Shown here in pieces: positions 41,660-48,805 of a stretch of 48,805 bases of DNA; the first letter of the stretch is position 1, and each line of letters opens with the position of its first letter. Below the pieces are notes generated by a model, which did not search any database, had not been told where the DNA came from, and saw only the letters and a program-made list of their open reading frames with translations. A program made the position numbers and the translations under genes. Source of the stretch: Hallerella sp963629575 (GTDB lineage Bacteria; Fibrobacterota; Fibrobacteria; Fibrobacterales; Fibrobacteraceae); NCBI GenBank assembly GCA_963629575.1, contig CAVGIM010000017.1, positions 1 through 48,805 of the forward strand. Reading direction: 5' to 3'.

Positions 41660-42133
41660 CTAGGCGCTTTGGGCTTCGGAAGTTTCGCGTTCGGGGAAGA
41701 ATTGCGGATCGCCGAAGAGTTCCTTTCGGAGCCTATCCATCGTCTCCGTGTGTGTGACCGCTTCGAGGTTTCCGACCTTGACCGCTTCTTCGTAGAGGCG
41801 GATCTTGAACTGGACCTTTCCCAGGATTTTTTCCAGGGTCGCCAATTCCCTTTGCACGACCATCTGGCGTCTTCGAAAGAGGGCGAGCCTCTTGGAAAGC
41901 GTTCCGTCGCCTTCGTTATACCACTTGATGTACAGGCGAATTTCCTTGATGGGCATTCCGGTCGCCTTGAGGCATTCGATCATCGAGAGCCAGTTGATGT
42001 CTTCGTCTGTGTAGCGGCGAATTCCCGAGGCGTTCTTCTTCACGAAGGGCAGGAGACCTTCCTTCTCGTAATAGCGGAGCGTGTAGGCGGAAAGCCCAGT
42101 CTGGTTCGCGACTTGTCCGATGGTATAGAACAT
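41660..42133 (-). CDS. MerR-family transcriptional regulator
   Basis: A protein of 157 residues. The N-terminal winged helix (YTIGQVANQTGLSAYTLRYYEKEGLL) is the MerR DNA-binding domain, and RRYTDEDINWLSMIECLKATGMPIKEIRLYI continues it into the second wing. A dimerisation coiled coil follows (about 85-125). The C-terminal part has no Cys cluster or drug-binding domain, so the effector is unknown; it resembles the AdhR/YfmP-like small group that often senses aldehydes. It sits between rsmG (nine bases) and a secreted-protein gene (12 bases). Confidence 0.92.
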   Translation of the reverse strand: MFYTIGQVANQTGLSAYTLRYYEKEGLLPFVKKNASGIRRYTDEDINWLSMIECLKATGMPIKEIRLYIKWYNEGDGTLSKRLALFRRRQMVVQRELATLEKILGKVQFKIRLYEEAVKVGNLEAVTHTETMDRLRKELFGDPQFFPERETSEAQSA

Positions 42134-42142
42134 GGATACCTC

Positions 42143-42856
42143 CTAGATTTCTTCCGTCTTTTCGAGAACGATTAGCGCCCTGTCCTGCGTCGAATTCGGA
42201 ATCCGGTAGAAATGCCTTTCGACGAGCGAAAATCCGTAATCTTCCGGGTGGAGTGTCAAAAGTTCGTCTTTGACGGCCGGTCCTTTCATGAAATAGGCTT
42301 TTCCGCCGGGCACTAGGGATTTTTGGATTCGCGGAAGGGTGAGTTCGATGAGCTCGAATGCGCGGCTGATGATTCCGGAAACGGGAAATGTCAGGCTGCG
42401 GCTTGTCACCTTGTGTCCAAAAACATCTATTCCCTCGAGGCCGAGTTCCCGGATGACGAGATTTAAAAAGTTGATGCGGTTCGGTCGGGGTTCGCAGAGC
42501 GTGAGCCGGATTTCGGGATTGACGAGCTTTAGGGGTATTCCGGGAAATCCCGCGCCGCTGCCGATGTCTATCATTCTTGACGGCCACTTGGGAACATAGG
42601 CGTTGATGAGCGTACAGTCCGCATAGTGTCTCTCCACGATGGTTTCGAACGCGTTCAGACGGGTCAGGTCCTGGTCCTTGTTGTGTTCCCGCAAAAGCCT
42701 GTGATAGGCCCACAGCTGTTCCAGGGTCCTGGATTCGAGTTCCACGCCGTGGTATTCCAGTAGCTGTCTCAACCCGGCGACAGAGGGAACGGCCCGCTTT
42801 CCGCCAAACAGGGGAAAGTCGATGTGGGCGGGGCGTCTGTTGAACTTTGGCTGCAT
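42143..42856 (-). CDS. rsmG: 16S rRNA (guanine527-N7)-methyltransferase RsmG
   Basis: An S-adenosylmethionine-dependent methyltransferase that modifies G527 of 16S rRNA, where loss gives low-level streptomycin resistance in other bacteria. The 237 residues fit. The SAM-binding motif is RMIDIGSGAGFPGIPLKLV, and LTLCEPRPNRINFL, ISRAF and the LLREHNKDQDLT segment are typical. It has an unusual N-terminal extension of about 25 residues (NRRPAHIDFPLFGGKR). TATGTT lies six bases before the ATG with no Shine-Dalgarno site. It begins a minus-strand set with the MerR gene. mnmG, a common neighbour, is absent here. Confidence 0.95.
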   Translation of the reverse strand: MQPKFNRRPAHIDFPLFGGKRAVPSVAGLRQLLEYHGVELESRTLEQLWAYHRLLREHNKDQDLTRLNAFETIVERHYADCTLINAYVPKWPSRMIDIGSGAGFPGIPLKLVNPEIRLTLCEPRPNRINFLNLVIRELGLEGIDVFGHKVTSRSLTFPVSGIISRAFELIELTLPRIQKSLVPGGKAYFMKGPAVKDELLTLHPEDYGFSLVERHFYRIPNSTQDRALIVLEKTEEI

Positions 42857-42862
42857 AATTCA

Positions 42863-42868
42863 AACATA
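42863..42868 (-). promoter_or_regulatory. Candidate -10 element (TATGTT) for rsmG
   Basis: On the minus strand TATGTT ends six bases before the start codon, and no Shine-Dalgarno site is present. Confidence 0.4.
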
Positions 42869-42941
42869 GAAAATTCACCGTTTTTTCTTCGCTTCGAAGA
42901 AAAATGCGTCTAGAAAGCGTGTGTTAAAAGGGAAATCAAGC

Positions 42942-44333
42942 GTGGATATTTTGAAAAAATCGTTTTCCCGATTCCAAGGCGTTTGTTTCCGAACGCTTTG
43001 CAAGTGGGCGTTCTGCTTTTTTTCGCTTGCCTTTTCGAAGCTCTGCGCTTTGGAAAGGGAAGGCGTTTCGGTCGAGGACGCGTTCTGGGCCTATGACGAC
43101 GGAACGATAGGCTACGAGGAACTCGAAGATCTCCTTCGCGCGATAGACGTGGGGACCTCGGAAGCGTGCCTCCTGTGGGAATCCTATGGCGGGGATCCCT
43201 GTAAAAAAAGTCTCGGCGAACAGCTGGAAATCCTGAAGGTTCGGGGAAAGTCCGGATATTCCGTTTCGATCGATTCCGTGGGAAGCGTTCGTCGGGAAAG
43301 GTTGCGGTTCGCTCTGGGCGCTCGGCGTTTTGACGGCGAACTCCGGCTTGCGTCCGAAAACCGGGAAAATTTCCGGATGAAATACTGGCGCATCGTTTAC
43401 AGGGACCGAAAATCGCGAGGCGTCTTGGGAAACCTCTTGGCATCGGATGTCGGTTCCGCGGTACCTCTCGAAAAGTCGGAGGGAACGGCAATCGTTCCTG
43501 GCGGAAAGAGCCTGTCGATTGGAGTCGCTCTATTGACGGATTCCTCGTTTGGAGGCTTGCTCTCTTTCGGAATCGGAAAATTTCGGCTTGCCGGCCTTGG
43601 AATGTTTGCGAAAAACGGTTTCCGGGATGCCTTCTTGCGCTTCCGGTACGTGGATTCGGATGTACAGCTATCCTATTCGAAAGATTGGGAAACGCCGATT
43701 CTCCTTGTCTCGGCGAGATCCGAAAGGAACGCTCGCTGGAGTGCCCGCTTCCGGAGCTATTTTCACGGGAATCGTCGTCTTTCGGGAATTTTTCGCGTTC
43801 CGAAATCCGTCGAAAGAAATCGGGCCGTGGGAAACGCGTCGCTGAAATATCGAATCCCCGGCTGGACTTTTGGGCTTGGGGGAAATTTCTTCGTTCCCCT
43901 GGAAGCCTCGGTCGCAAGGTCCGAACTGGAGGCGTCTGCGGAGAAAGGCGGAACCCATGCGAAAACGGTCCTTGGCTCTCGCTGGAAATTTCTGGAAGAT
44001 TCGCTGGACGCGACGCATTTCTTGCGCGGAGGAATCCGCCTTTTTGATGCGGAAAGCCTTTTTGGCGAATGGAAATGGACGCAAAGATTCTTTGCGGCAG
44101 AAAATCGATGCGAAATCCGAACGGGAGTTCGGTTCCTTGTCGATTCTCCGGTTTCTTTCACGACGGTTCTTGTCTGGCGCGGGCCACAGAAAAAGCCGAT
44201 TGTCTTCCGGGAAGTGACGCAGATGGATTTTTCGAGATTTCTTTCGGGAAAAAGTTCGCTCGAACTCCGCGGATCGCGTATCCGGAAACTCGCTCTGTGG
44301 CGATTCGGATTGGAAATAAGCGGAAAATGGTGA
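42942..44333 (+). CDS. Secreted, outer-membrane-like protein beside comEC
   Basis: About 463 residues. The start is uncertain; GTG at 42942 is preceded by 'aaaaggg' at about ten bases, and GTG 42921 or TTG 42951 are alternatives. A signal peptide (FCFFSLAFSKLCA) is followed by a short acidic helical domain (SVEDAFWAYDDGTIGYEELEDL, shown here only in part) that looks like an EF-hand-less helical hairpin, then about 380 residues of alternating strands rich in Arg, Phe and Gly, as in outer-membrane barrels. No family was recognised. It converges with comEC, with 11 bases between the stops. A role in DNA uptake is only a guess from position. Confidence 0.7.
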   Translation: MDILKKSFSRFQGVCFRTLCKWAFCFFSLAFSKLCALEREGVSVEDAFWAYDDGTIGYEELEDLLRAIDVGTSEACLLWESYGGDPCKKSLGEQLEILKVRGKSGYSVSIDSVGSVRRERLRFALGARRFDGELRLASENRENFRMKYWRIVYRDRKSRGVLGNLLASDVGSAVPLEKSEGTAIVPGGKSLSIGVALLTDSSFGGLLSFGIGKFRLAGLGMFAKNGFRDAFLRFRYVDSDVQLSYSKDWETPILLVSARSERNARWSARFRSYFHGNRRLSGIFRVPKSVERNRAVGNASLKYRIPGWTFGLGGNFFVPLEASVARSELEASAEKGGTHAKTVLGSRWKFLEDSLDATHFLRGGIRLFDAESLFGEWKWTQRFFAAENRCEIRTGVRFLVDSPVSFTTVLVWRGPQKKPIVFREVTQMDFSRFLSGKSSLELRGSRIRKLALWRFGLEISGKW

Positions 44334-44344
44334 CTTGCGGAAAG

Positions 44345-46684
44345 CTAGTCGATCGTCTTGTGTATATGGTAACCGTTTTTGTCGAAAGTGACCTTGACGG
44401 TTCCCTTTTGCGATGTGTTCAGCAGCGGAATTTTTAGGCTGTCTAGTCTTTCGGTCACTTGCCGGTGCGGATGGCGAAACTTGTTCCTTCTACCGTTCGA
44501 TGCGATGGCTATACGGGGATTGACCGCTTCGAGAAATTCCCTGGAACTGGAAGTTTTCGAACCGTGATGGCCTAGCTTGAGAATGTCTGTCCCTAGTGGA
44601 ATGTCCGTCGCGAGGATTTTCCTCTCGCCTTCCTTTGTGAGGTCGCCGGTGAGAAGCATGGAGCCTCCGATGCCTTCTAGGCGGAGCGTGACGCTTTCCG
44701 AGTTGGTCTCTCCGCAGCGAAAAGGCGCTGGATGCAAGACGCGCATTTCCCAGGAGGATGTTCGGTGTGGACTTTGGCGGGTCGTTTCGCGAAAAAGCAT
44801 TCCGCGGCGAAGGTCCTGGATGGCGACTTTCTTCTCCATCGCCGTGGAAAGGACGCTTAGCCATTCCTTCTTTTCGGTGACGCGGGCGCATTCCTGGATC
44901 CATAGCGTTTCGATGGGAAATTCCCGGAGAAGAACTTCGGCTCCGCTGAAATGGTCTAGGTCCGGGTGAGTGATGATCATGCCTTTCAGCTTCCAGACTC
45001 CGGATTCTTGCAAAAACGGAATGATCTTGTCTCTTGCCACGTTCCTTTTTCCGGTGTTCACCCCGGCATCGACTAGAAACGATTCTCCGCGCGGGCTTCG
45101 GATAAAAATGCAATCGCCCTGTCCGATGTCCAGAACGGAAACTTCCCAGCGCGCGTCCCATTTTCTTTCGCATTCGGTCCATACAAGATAACTGCCAAGG
45201 ACGAGGAAAATTCCGAGCGAGAACCTTCTCGCCCAGACGTTCTTTCGAAACGCGCTTACGGTCAGAATTCCAAGACCGACAAGGACTAGAATCCAGACGG
45301 GAAAAGGTCCCACGGTGATGGAGGCGAGCGTAACCGCAGAAATCCTTTCGACGAGGAATGCGGAAATCCGGAAGAGGAATCCGGCAGCCTTGCAGAATGT
45401 CGCGGCGATGAAGGGAACTGGCAGAATCAGGGCGAAAATTCCGGCCTGCATTCCGAGGCTTACCAGAGGAACGACGCAGATGTTTCCCAGGATGGAAATC
45501 GGGGAAAGCGAGTGAAACGACCAGACGAGAAATGGCGCGGTCGAGATGGTGGCGACGACTGTAATCCAGATGGCGCCGAAGATTTCGTTTTCCAGAAATT
45601 TCCAGAGGCGGCTTTTCCTTAGACGTTCGCTCCTCGCGGTAAACGGCGAACGCTTTCCGAACGCGATGATTCCCGCTGTCGCCGCGGCGGAAAGCTGGAA
45701 TCCGACGTTCCAGAGAATGTCCGGGTCAAATGCCGTCAACAGAAATAGCGCAACGCCGAGAGAGTTTAGACTGTCCGCCTTGCGTTCGAAGAGAAGCCCG
45801 ATTTGCACGACGGAAAACATGAAGACGGCACGATAGACGGCGGGCGAGCCTCCGGTGACAGGCGCGTAGGCGAGCATAAGCAAGATGGAAAGCGCGCTTG
45901 CGACGGAATGCGGCATCCGGGTCGCTTTCAGGAGGAGCAGGAGAATTCCCGAAAGCAGGACAATGTGGAATCCGCTGATGGCTAAGACGTGGACGATTCC
46001 CGCGCGGCGAAACCCGTTTTGCAGCGTATCGGGAATACTCGAACGGTCGCCGGCCAACAGGCCTATCAAGAGGCCCGATTCCGCAGGGGAAAGGTATCGG
46101 GAAAAATATCCTTTCAAGAATTTTCGGACACTTGAAAAAGCCTTGTCGAAAGTCCACCGGTGCGAAAGGATTTCGAACGATTCCAGTCTTCCGAATCCGA
46201 CAAGGCCCTGGCTTTTCAGCCATTTCGGAGAATCGAAGCTCCCGGGAACGGTGGGCGGTTCGACGGAAAACCATTTGGCCGCATAGGCGATGGAATCTCC
46301 GGAAACCGGGTAGGGCGGCATTTTCCTGGAAAGCCGGACCTTGCCTTCGGGACCGTTCACGATGAGGGCGATCCCTTCCGGCCTGTCGAGGACGGATTCC
46401 ACAAAGCCAGAACCGTGGATGGGAAGTTCCCCTGTCCTTTTGTCGTCTCCTTGCATGCAGTCCAGAACGAAAAGGCGCAGACCGAGGCCGAGGAGAAGGA
46501 ACAGCGAAATTCGTCGCGGAAATCGAGGGAGCGCTTCGAGCGTGACGAGCAGAAGCGGAAGGAACGCGGCGCCGTATAGCGGATACCTTGCGGAGCAGAC
46601 ATAGAGAACCGAACAAAAGAAGGCGGCGAGAGCCGGACGTTCGGCAAGGGGCAGAAAAAACTTCCTCAATTCGGCAAAGGACAC
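44345..46684 (-). CDS. comEC: DNA internalisation-related competence protein ComEC/Rec2
   Basis: The inner-membrane channel that takes in single-stranded DNA during natural transformation. About 779 residues from the GTG at 46684, chosen for the 'acaggag' site five bases upstream. An N-terminal DUF4131-like region with several helices leads to the Competence domain (GLLAGDRSSIPDTLQNGFRR, VLAISGFHIVLLSGIL), and the C-terminal metallo-beta-lactamase-like part contains DIGQGDCIFIRSPRGESFLV, THPDLDHFSGAE and LKLGHHGSKTSSSREFL. Full-length and apparently intact, it suggests the organism can take up DNA. No other com genes lie in the window. It is divergent from the pappalysin-like lipoprotein gene. 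Confidence 0.96.
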   Translation of the reverse strand: MSFAELRKFFLPLAERPALAAFFCSVLYVCSARYPLYGAAFLPLLLVTLEALPRFPRRISLFLLLGLGLRLFVLDCMQGDDKRTGELPIHGSGFVESVLDRPEGIALIVNGPEGKVRLSRKMPPYPVSGDSIAYAAKWFSVEPPTVPGSFDSPKWLKSQGLVGFGRLESFEILSHRWTFDKAFSSVRKFLKGYFSRYLSPAESGLLIGLLAGDRSSIPDTLQNGFRRAGIVHVLAISGFHIVLLSGILLLLLKATRMPHSVASALSILLMLAYAPVTGGSPAVYRAVFMFSVVQIGLLFERKADSLNSLGVALFLLTAFDPDILWNVGFQLSAAATAGIIAFGKRSPFTARSERLRKSRLWKFLENEIFGAIWITVVATISTAPFLVWSFHSLSPISILGNICVVPLVSLGMQAGIFALILPVPFIAATFCKAAGFLFRISAFLVERISAVTLASITVGPFPVWILVLVGLGILTVSAFRKNVWARRFSLGIFLVLGSYLVWTECERKWDARWEVSVLDIGQGDCIFIRSPRGESFLVDAGVNTGKRNVARDKIIPFLQESGVWKLKGMIITHPDLDHFSGAEVLLREFPIETLWIQECARVTEKKEWLSVLSTAMEKKVAIQDLRRGMLFRETTRQSPHRTSSWEMRVLHPAPFRCGETNSESVTLRLEGIGGSMLLTGDLTKEGERKILATDIPLGTDILKLGHHGSKTSSSREFLEAVNPRIAIASNGRRNKFRHPHRQVTERLDSLKIPLLNTSQKGTVKVTFDKNGYHIHKTID

Positions 46685-46736
46685 TTCGTTCTCCTGTAAA
46701 TTGATTAAATTGGTTTCGATAGGGATAAACGCTCCG

Positions 46737-48020
46737 ATGCTCCAAAAAAGGAAACTTTCCGTCTTTTTTATCTGTTCCTGCCTTCTTGTGCTGATCGTGC
46801 TGGGCGGTTGCGGGGAATTTTCCACGTCTTCTTCTTCGCGGGAAGACTTTTCGCTTTTGCCGATGGACGTTTCCTTTGTCCTTTATGCAAACGACATGGC
46901 GAAGAACGATTCGGCGGCTTCGCACTTGAATACGGGCGTTCTGATGCCCGTGCAGCCCGGCGCGTCCTACACGCTTTCCTTTGACGCCGATTCGTCTCGA
47001 AATCCGCCGCGGTTGCAAATATTCCGTCTTCTCGTGCGATCGGACTCGCTCTACATCGGAAGCGGAATCCGAAACATCAGGGCTTTTGATTCGCTCGGAC
47101 GCTGGATATACCGCTTTGAATGCCACGAGAGCGAGCAGACTTACTGGGCGCCTGTCCTTGTCGATGGAAACTCCTATTATTCCGGAAAAGTGAAGAATCT
47201 GGTCCTGGACGGGTCGGGGAATAACAGCCTGCACTTTAGTTTGAACCTTGTCCTTGTCGGTTCTTATGGCGGCACATCGGACTCTGTGTCCCTGGATTCC
47301 CTTTCGAAGCTCTTTCTTCGTCGCTTTCGCGAGGCGTTTGCGGGTGGAGGCATATCGGTCGATACGCTCTATCTTCACCGGGCCTCCGAGAGATCGGATC
47401 TTTCGACGCGATACCCCGACGATGTTCCGTGGCTTGCCGGAAGGACATCCTCGGACTACTTTCTTTCGGAACTTGGCGGCTGGCCGAATTCTCCGGAAGA
47501 GACGGATATCTATCATGCGCTGGATCTGGTCCTTGTGCATCGCATCGAAATGCCCGGAGTCCTGGGGTATTCCGTCCTGTTTGGGGGAAACCTGGGCGCA
47601 GGTCTCGGGAGTACGGTTGTCGTCGGCACTCATTACTACGTAAACGCTTTTACCGAACATTCACAGACCTCGCGGGAAATCGTCGAAACCGCCATCCATG
47701 AAACTGCGCATTTTTTCGGGTTGCGCCATACGACATCGACAACTTCCGACCTGGAAAATTCGGGCGACGCGTCCAATGTGGAAGACGGCATCCCGGATAC
47801 GCCTTATTGCGGATCGGTCATTCGCGCAAAGAGCCTTCCCCGGCTAATTTCGGTTCCCCTGGAAGCGCAGTCTCGCCAGGTCCTGCTCAAATCGACGGAT
47901 ACCCGGTGTCCCGACGCTGCCAATCCGATGTTTCCGACGGTAGAGACGCTCGAAACGGAACCTTTTACGGAAGGGCAGTTTACGCTTCTTCGAAAAAATC
48001 TCCAGCTTTACCCCCACTAG
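46737..48020 (+). CDS. Pappalysin-like (M43-type) zinc metalloprotease lipoprotein
   Basis: A lipoprotein of 427 residues (signal KLSVFFICSCLLVLIVLGGC, lipobox LGGC). The zinc site is H321-E-T-A-H325-F-F-G328-L-R-H331, matching HExxHxxGxxH of metzincins. Downstream, NVEDGIPDTPYCG and ANPMFPT (possible Met-turn) follow the spacing of pappalysin/cytophagalysin proteases. The N-terminal half has predicted strands (SYTLSFDADSS, NSLHFSLNLVLVGSYGG) of unknown fold. A Ser-rich linker follows the lipid anchor. It is expected to sit on the outer membrane and cleave proteins; the substrate is unknown. The start ATG has only a weak 'aggg' site. Confidence 0.88.
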   Translation: MLQKRKLSVFFICSCLLVLIVLGGCGEFSTSSSSREDFSLLPMDVSFVLYANDMAKNDSAASHLNTGVLMPVQPGASYTLSFDADSSRNPPRLQIFRLLVRSDSLYIGSGIRNIRAFDSLGRWIYRFECHESEQTYWAPVLVDGNSYYSGKVKNLVLDGSGNNSLHFSLNLVLVGSYGGTSDSVSLDSLSKLFLRRFREAFAGGGISVDTLYLHRASERSDLSTRYPDDVPWLAGRTSSDYFLSELGGWPNSPEETDIYHALDLVLVHRIEMPGVLGYSVLFGGNLGAGLGSTVVVGTHYYVNAFTEHSQTSREIVETAIHETAHFFGLRHTTSTTSDLENSGDASNVEDGIPDTPYCGSVIRAKSLPRLISVPLEAQSRQVLLKSTDTRCPDAANPMFPTVETLETEPFTEGQFTLLRKNLQLYPH

Positions 48021-48024
48021 TCCT

Positions 48025-48561
48025 ATGGCAAATCCTTTGCAGTTTTCAGAAAATGCGGTCCTCTTGGCATTTGTTCTCCAGCAGGGCCCGGAATGGAATG
48101 ACGAAATTCTAGACGCTCTCCGCAAGACATGGGGCGAAATTCGCCACTTGGGAAGGCTTTTCCCTTTTGACAGGACGGAATATTACACGGATGAAATGGG
48201 CCATGGGCTTTTTCGGGGAGCGCTCTCGTTCGAAAGAACGGTCGCTCCGCAAGAAATCGGCGCGGAAAAGGAACGCTCGAACGCGCTCGAACGCGAACTT
48301 TCCACGCAGGGGAACGGGCGCCGGGTCAATATCGATATCGGCTATATGGATTTGGACAAGATTGTCCTGCCCTCCTACAAGCGCGGTCCTTTTAAACTTT
48401 ATGCGGGAGACGGCCTTTGGCTCGACATGATTCTGCACTATGCGAAAGGCCGCTTCGAGCCGACAGCGTGGGCGTTTGACGATTTCAGGCGAAACCCTTA
48501 CGAGCACGACTTGCTGCTCATCCGCGAAAAGTACAAGAAGTCGATGCACGTCAGAACTTAG
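48025..48561 (+). CDS. DUF4416 family protein
   Basis: A cytoplasmic protein of 178 residues matching the DUF4416 pattern: an N-terminal VLLAFVLQQGPEWNDEIL strand-helix, FPFDRTEYYTDEMGHGLFRGALSFER, NIDIGYMDLDKIVLPSYKRGP, and GDGLWLDMILHYAKGRFEPTAWAFDDFR, each shown as a segment of the family core. The function of this family is unknown to me. It starts four bases after the metalloprotease stop with little ribosome-site signal, so it may be translated through coupling. The gene is followed by a repeat-like tract. Confidence 0.88.
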   Translation: MANPLQFSENAVLLAFVLQQGPEWNDEILDALRKTWGEIRHLGRLFPFDRTEYYTDEMGHGLFRGALSFERTVAPQEIGAEKERSNALERELSTQGNGRRVNIDIGYMDLDKIVLPSYKRGPFKLYAGDGLWLDMILHYAKGRFEPTAWAFDDFRRNPYEHDLLLIREKYKKSMHVRT

Positions 48562-48728
48562 GGGAGAGTGAAAAGTTGAGAGTGGAGAGTGGGACTCCGA
48601 GCGAACTTTTACTTCTAGCGGTCTACCGTATTTCCCGTCCGAGCGTCGCCGAGAGAGGCGACAGAACGGAACGCTTTGCGCCGCGGAGCTTTGTTTTTGT
48701 CTTGTGTAAGTTTTTTTTTGAGTTTCTC
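48562..48728. repeat. Intergenic tract with inverted copy of the 'actctcaact' repeat and a small hairpin
   Basis: Bases 48562-48593 are purine-rich (gggagagtgaaaagttgaga...) and are the reverse-orientation relative of the tract at 9189-9224. At 48645-48662 a perfect six-base stem (GTCGCC / GGCGAC) encloses GAGAGA. A run of T at 48707-48720 precedes the promoter of the next gene. No gene is seen. Confidence 0.6.
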
Positions 48729-48756
48729 TTGACGGTCCGCACGCAAAACCTATATT
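48729..48756 (+). promoter_or_regulatory. Promoter of the gene starting at 48792
   Basis: TTGACG (48729-48734), a 16-base spacer, then TATATT (48751-48756). It resembles the tRNA-Leu promoter in both hexamers. Confidence 0.7.
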
Positions 48757-48791
48757 TACCTTCGGAAACTAACCCGAACCCCGAGGCGCCG

Positions 48792-48805
48792 ATGAAGACC
48801 GCGAC
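48792..48805 (+). CDS. Start of a further gene (first codons only)
   Basis: ATGAAGACCGCGAC follows the promoter at 48729-48756 and a 'ccgagg' stretch that could act as ribosome site. The encoded start is Met-Lys-Thr-Ala, too short for any identification. Its position after a strong promoter makes a real start codon likely. Confidence 0.4.

Noticed and set aside
12201..42868. Bacteroidota-type -7 motif TAnnTTTG as the explanation for the hexamers before start codons
   Set aside because: nspC, the ABC-F gene, rsmG and tRNA-Leu fit TAnnTTTG, but folK, the HAD gene, the flavoprotein and the barrel gene do not. Two promoters here have TTGAC(A/G) at the usual -35 distance, so a sigma-70-like -10 fits better. 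I keep this as unresolved, not as a claim.
45726..47660. A 644-codon minus-strand frame across the pappalysin-like gene and comEC
   Set aside because: It has no domain and overlaps two well-supported genes in other frames.

Overview
The window looks like chromosomal DNA from a member of the Fibrobacterota, probably Fibrobacteraceae. This is inferred from a giant secreted protein with a type IX-like C-terminal sorting domain and cellulose-binding-like modules, an Mla-type envelope lipid transport operon, many lipoproteins and beta-barrel-like proteins, and low-complexity intergenic repeats built on 'actctcaact'-like words. No marker here fixes the species. Coding density is very high, with gaps usually under 100 bases and many start/stop overlaps.

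Layout. Bases 1-7745 carry the 3' part of a giant surface protein gene, followed by a small secreted protein and dihydrofolate reductase (folA). A repeat-bearing spacer (8924-9229) precedes radA and a secreted pentapeptide-repeat protein on the minus strand. Next come a geranylgeranyl-reductase-like flavoprotein, sufE and a one-helix membrane protein, then tsaE and nspC on the minus strand. A plus-strand cluster at 16037-19448 holds a secreted protein, a FecCD-type permease, its ATPase and a TraB/GumN lipoprotein. On the minus strand rho, proC and a sigma-54 activator form an apparent operon; folK, a deoxynucleoside kinase and panC run the other way.

Bases 25755-31200 carry a secreted barrel-like protein, an ABC-F ATPase, a WYL regulator, an AAA ATPase and rsmE. 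A HAD phosphatase, a SulP transporter, a pseudouridine synthase, tRNA-Leu(GAG), secG and tpiA follow. Bases 36073-39992 hold an Mla-like operon (STAS-MlaE, MlaF, MlaD, auxiliary lipoprotein, BamE-like lipoprotein). The last part has a barrel-like protein, rsmG-merR-unknown, an outer-membrane-like protein, comEC, a pappalysin-like lipoprotein and a DUF4416 protein. A promoter and the first codons of another gene end the window.

Two observations stand out. First, the WYL regulator and the neighbouring AAA ATPase each have, in their promoter, a near-identical block of about 28 bases centred on the palindrome CGACA-N5-TGTCG. This suggests a self-regulated two-gene module; the ATPase gene is much more AT-rich than its surroundings, and a defence or stress role is possible but unproven. 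Second, nine genes that lack a Shine-Dalgarno sequence carry a TAnnTT hexamer only 6-7 bases before the chosen start codon, which suggests widespread leaderless or nearly leaderless transcripts, whereas genes inside operons have ordinary Shine-Dalgarno sites.
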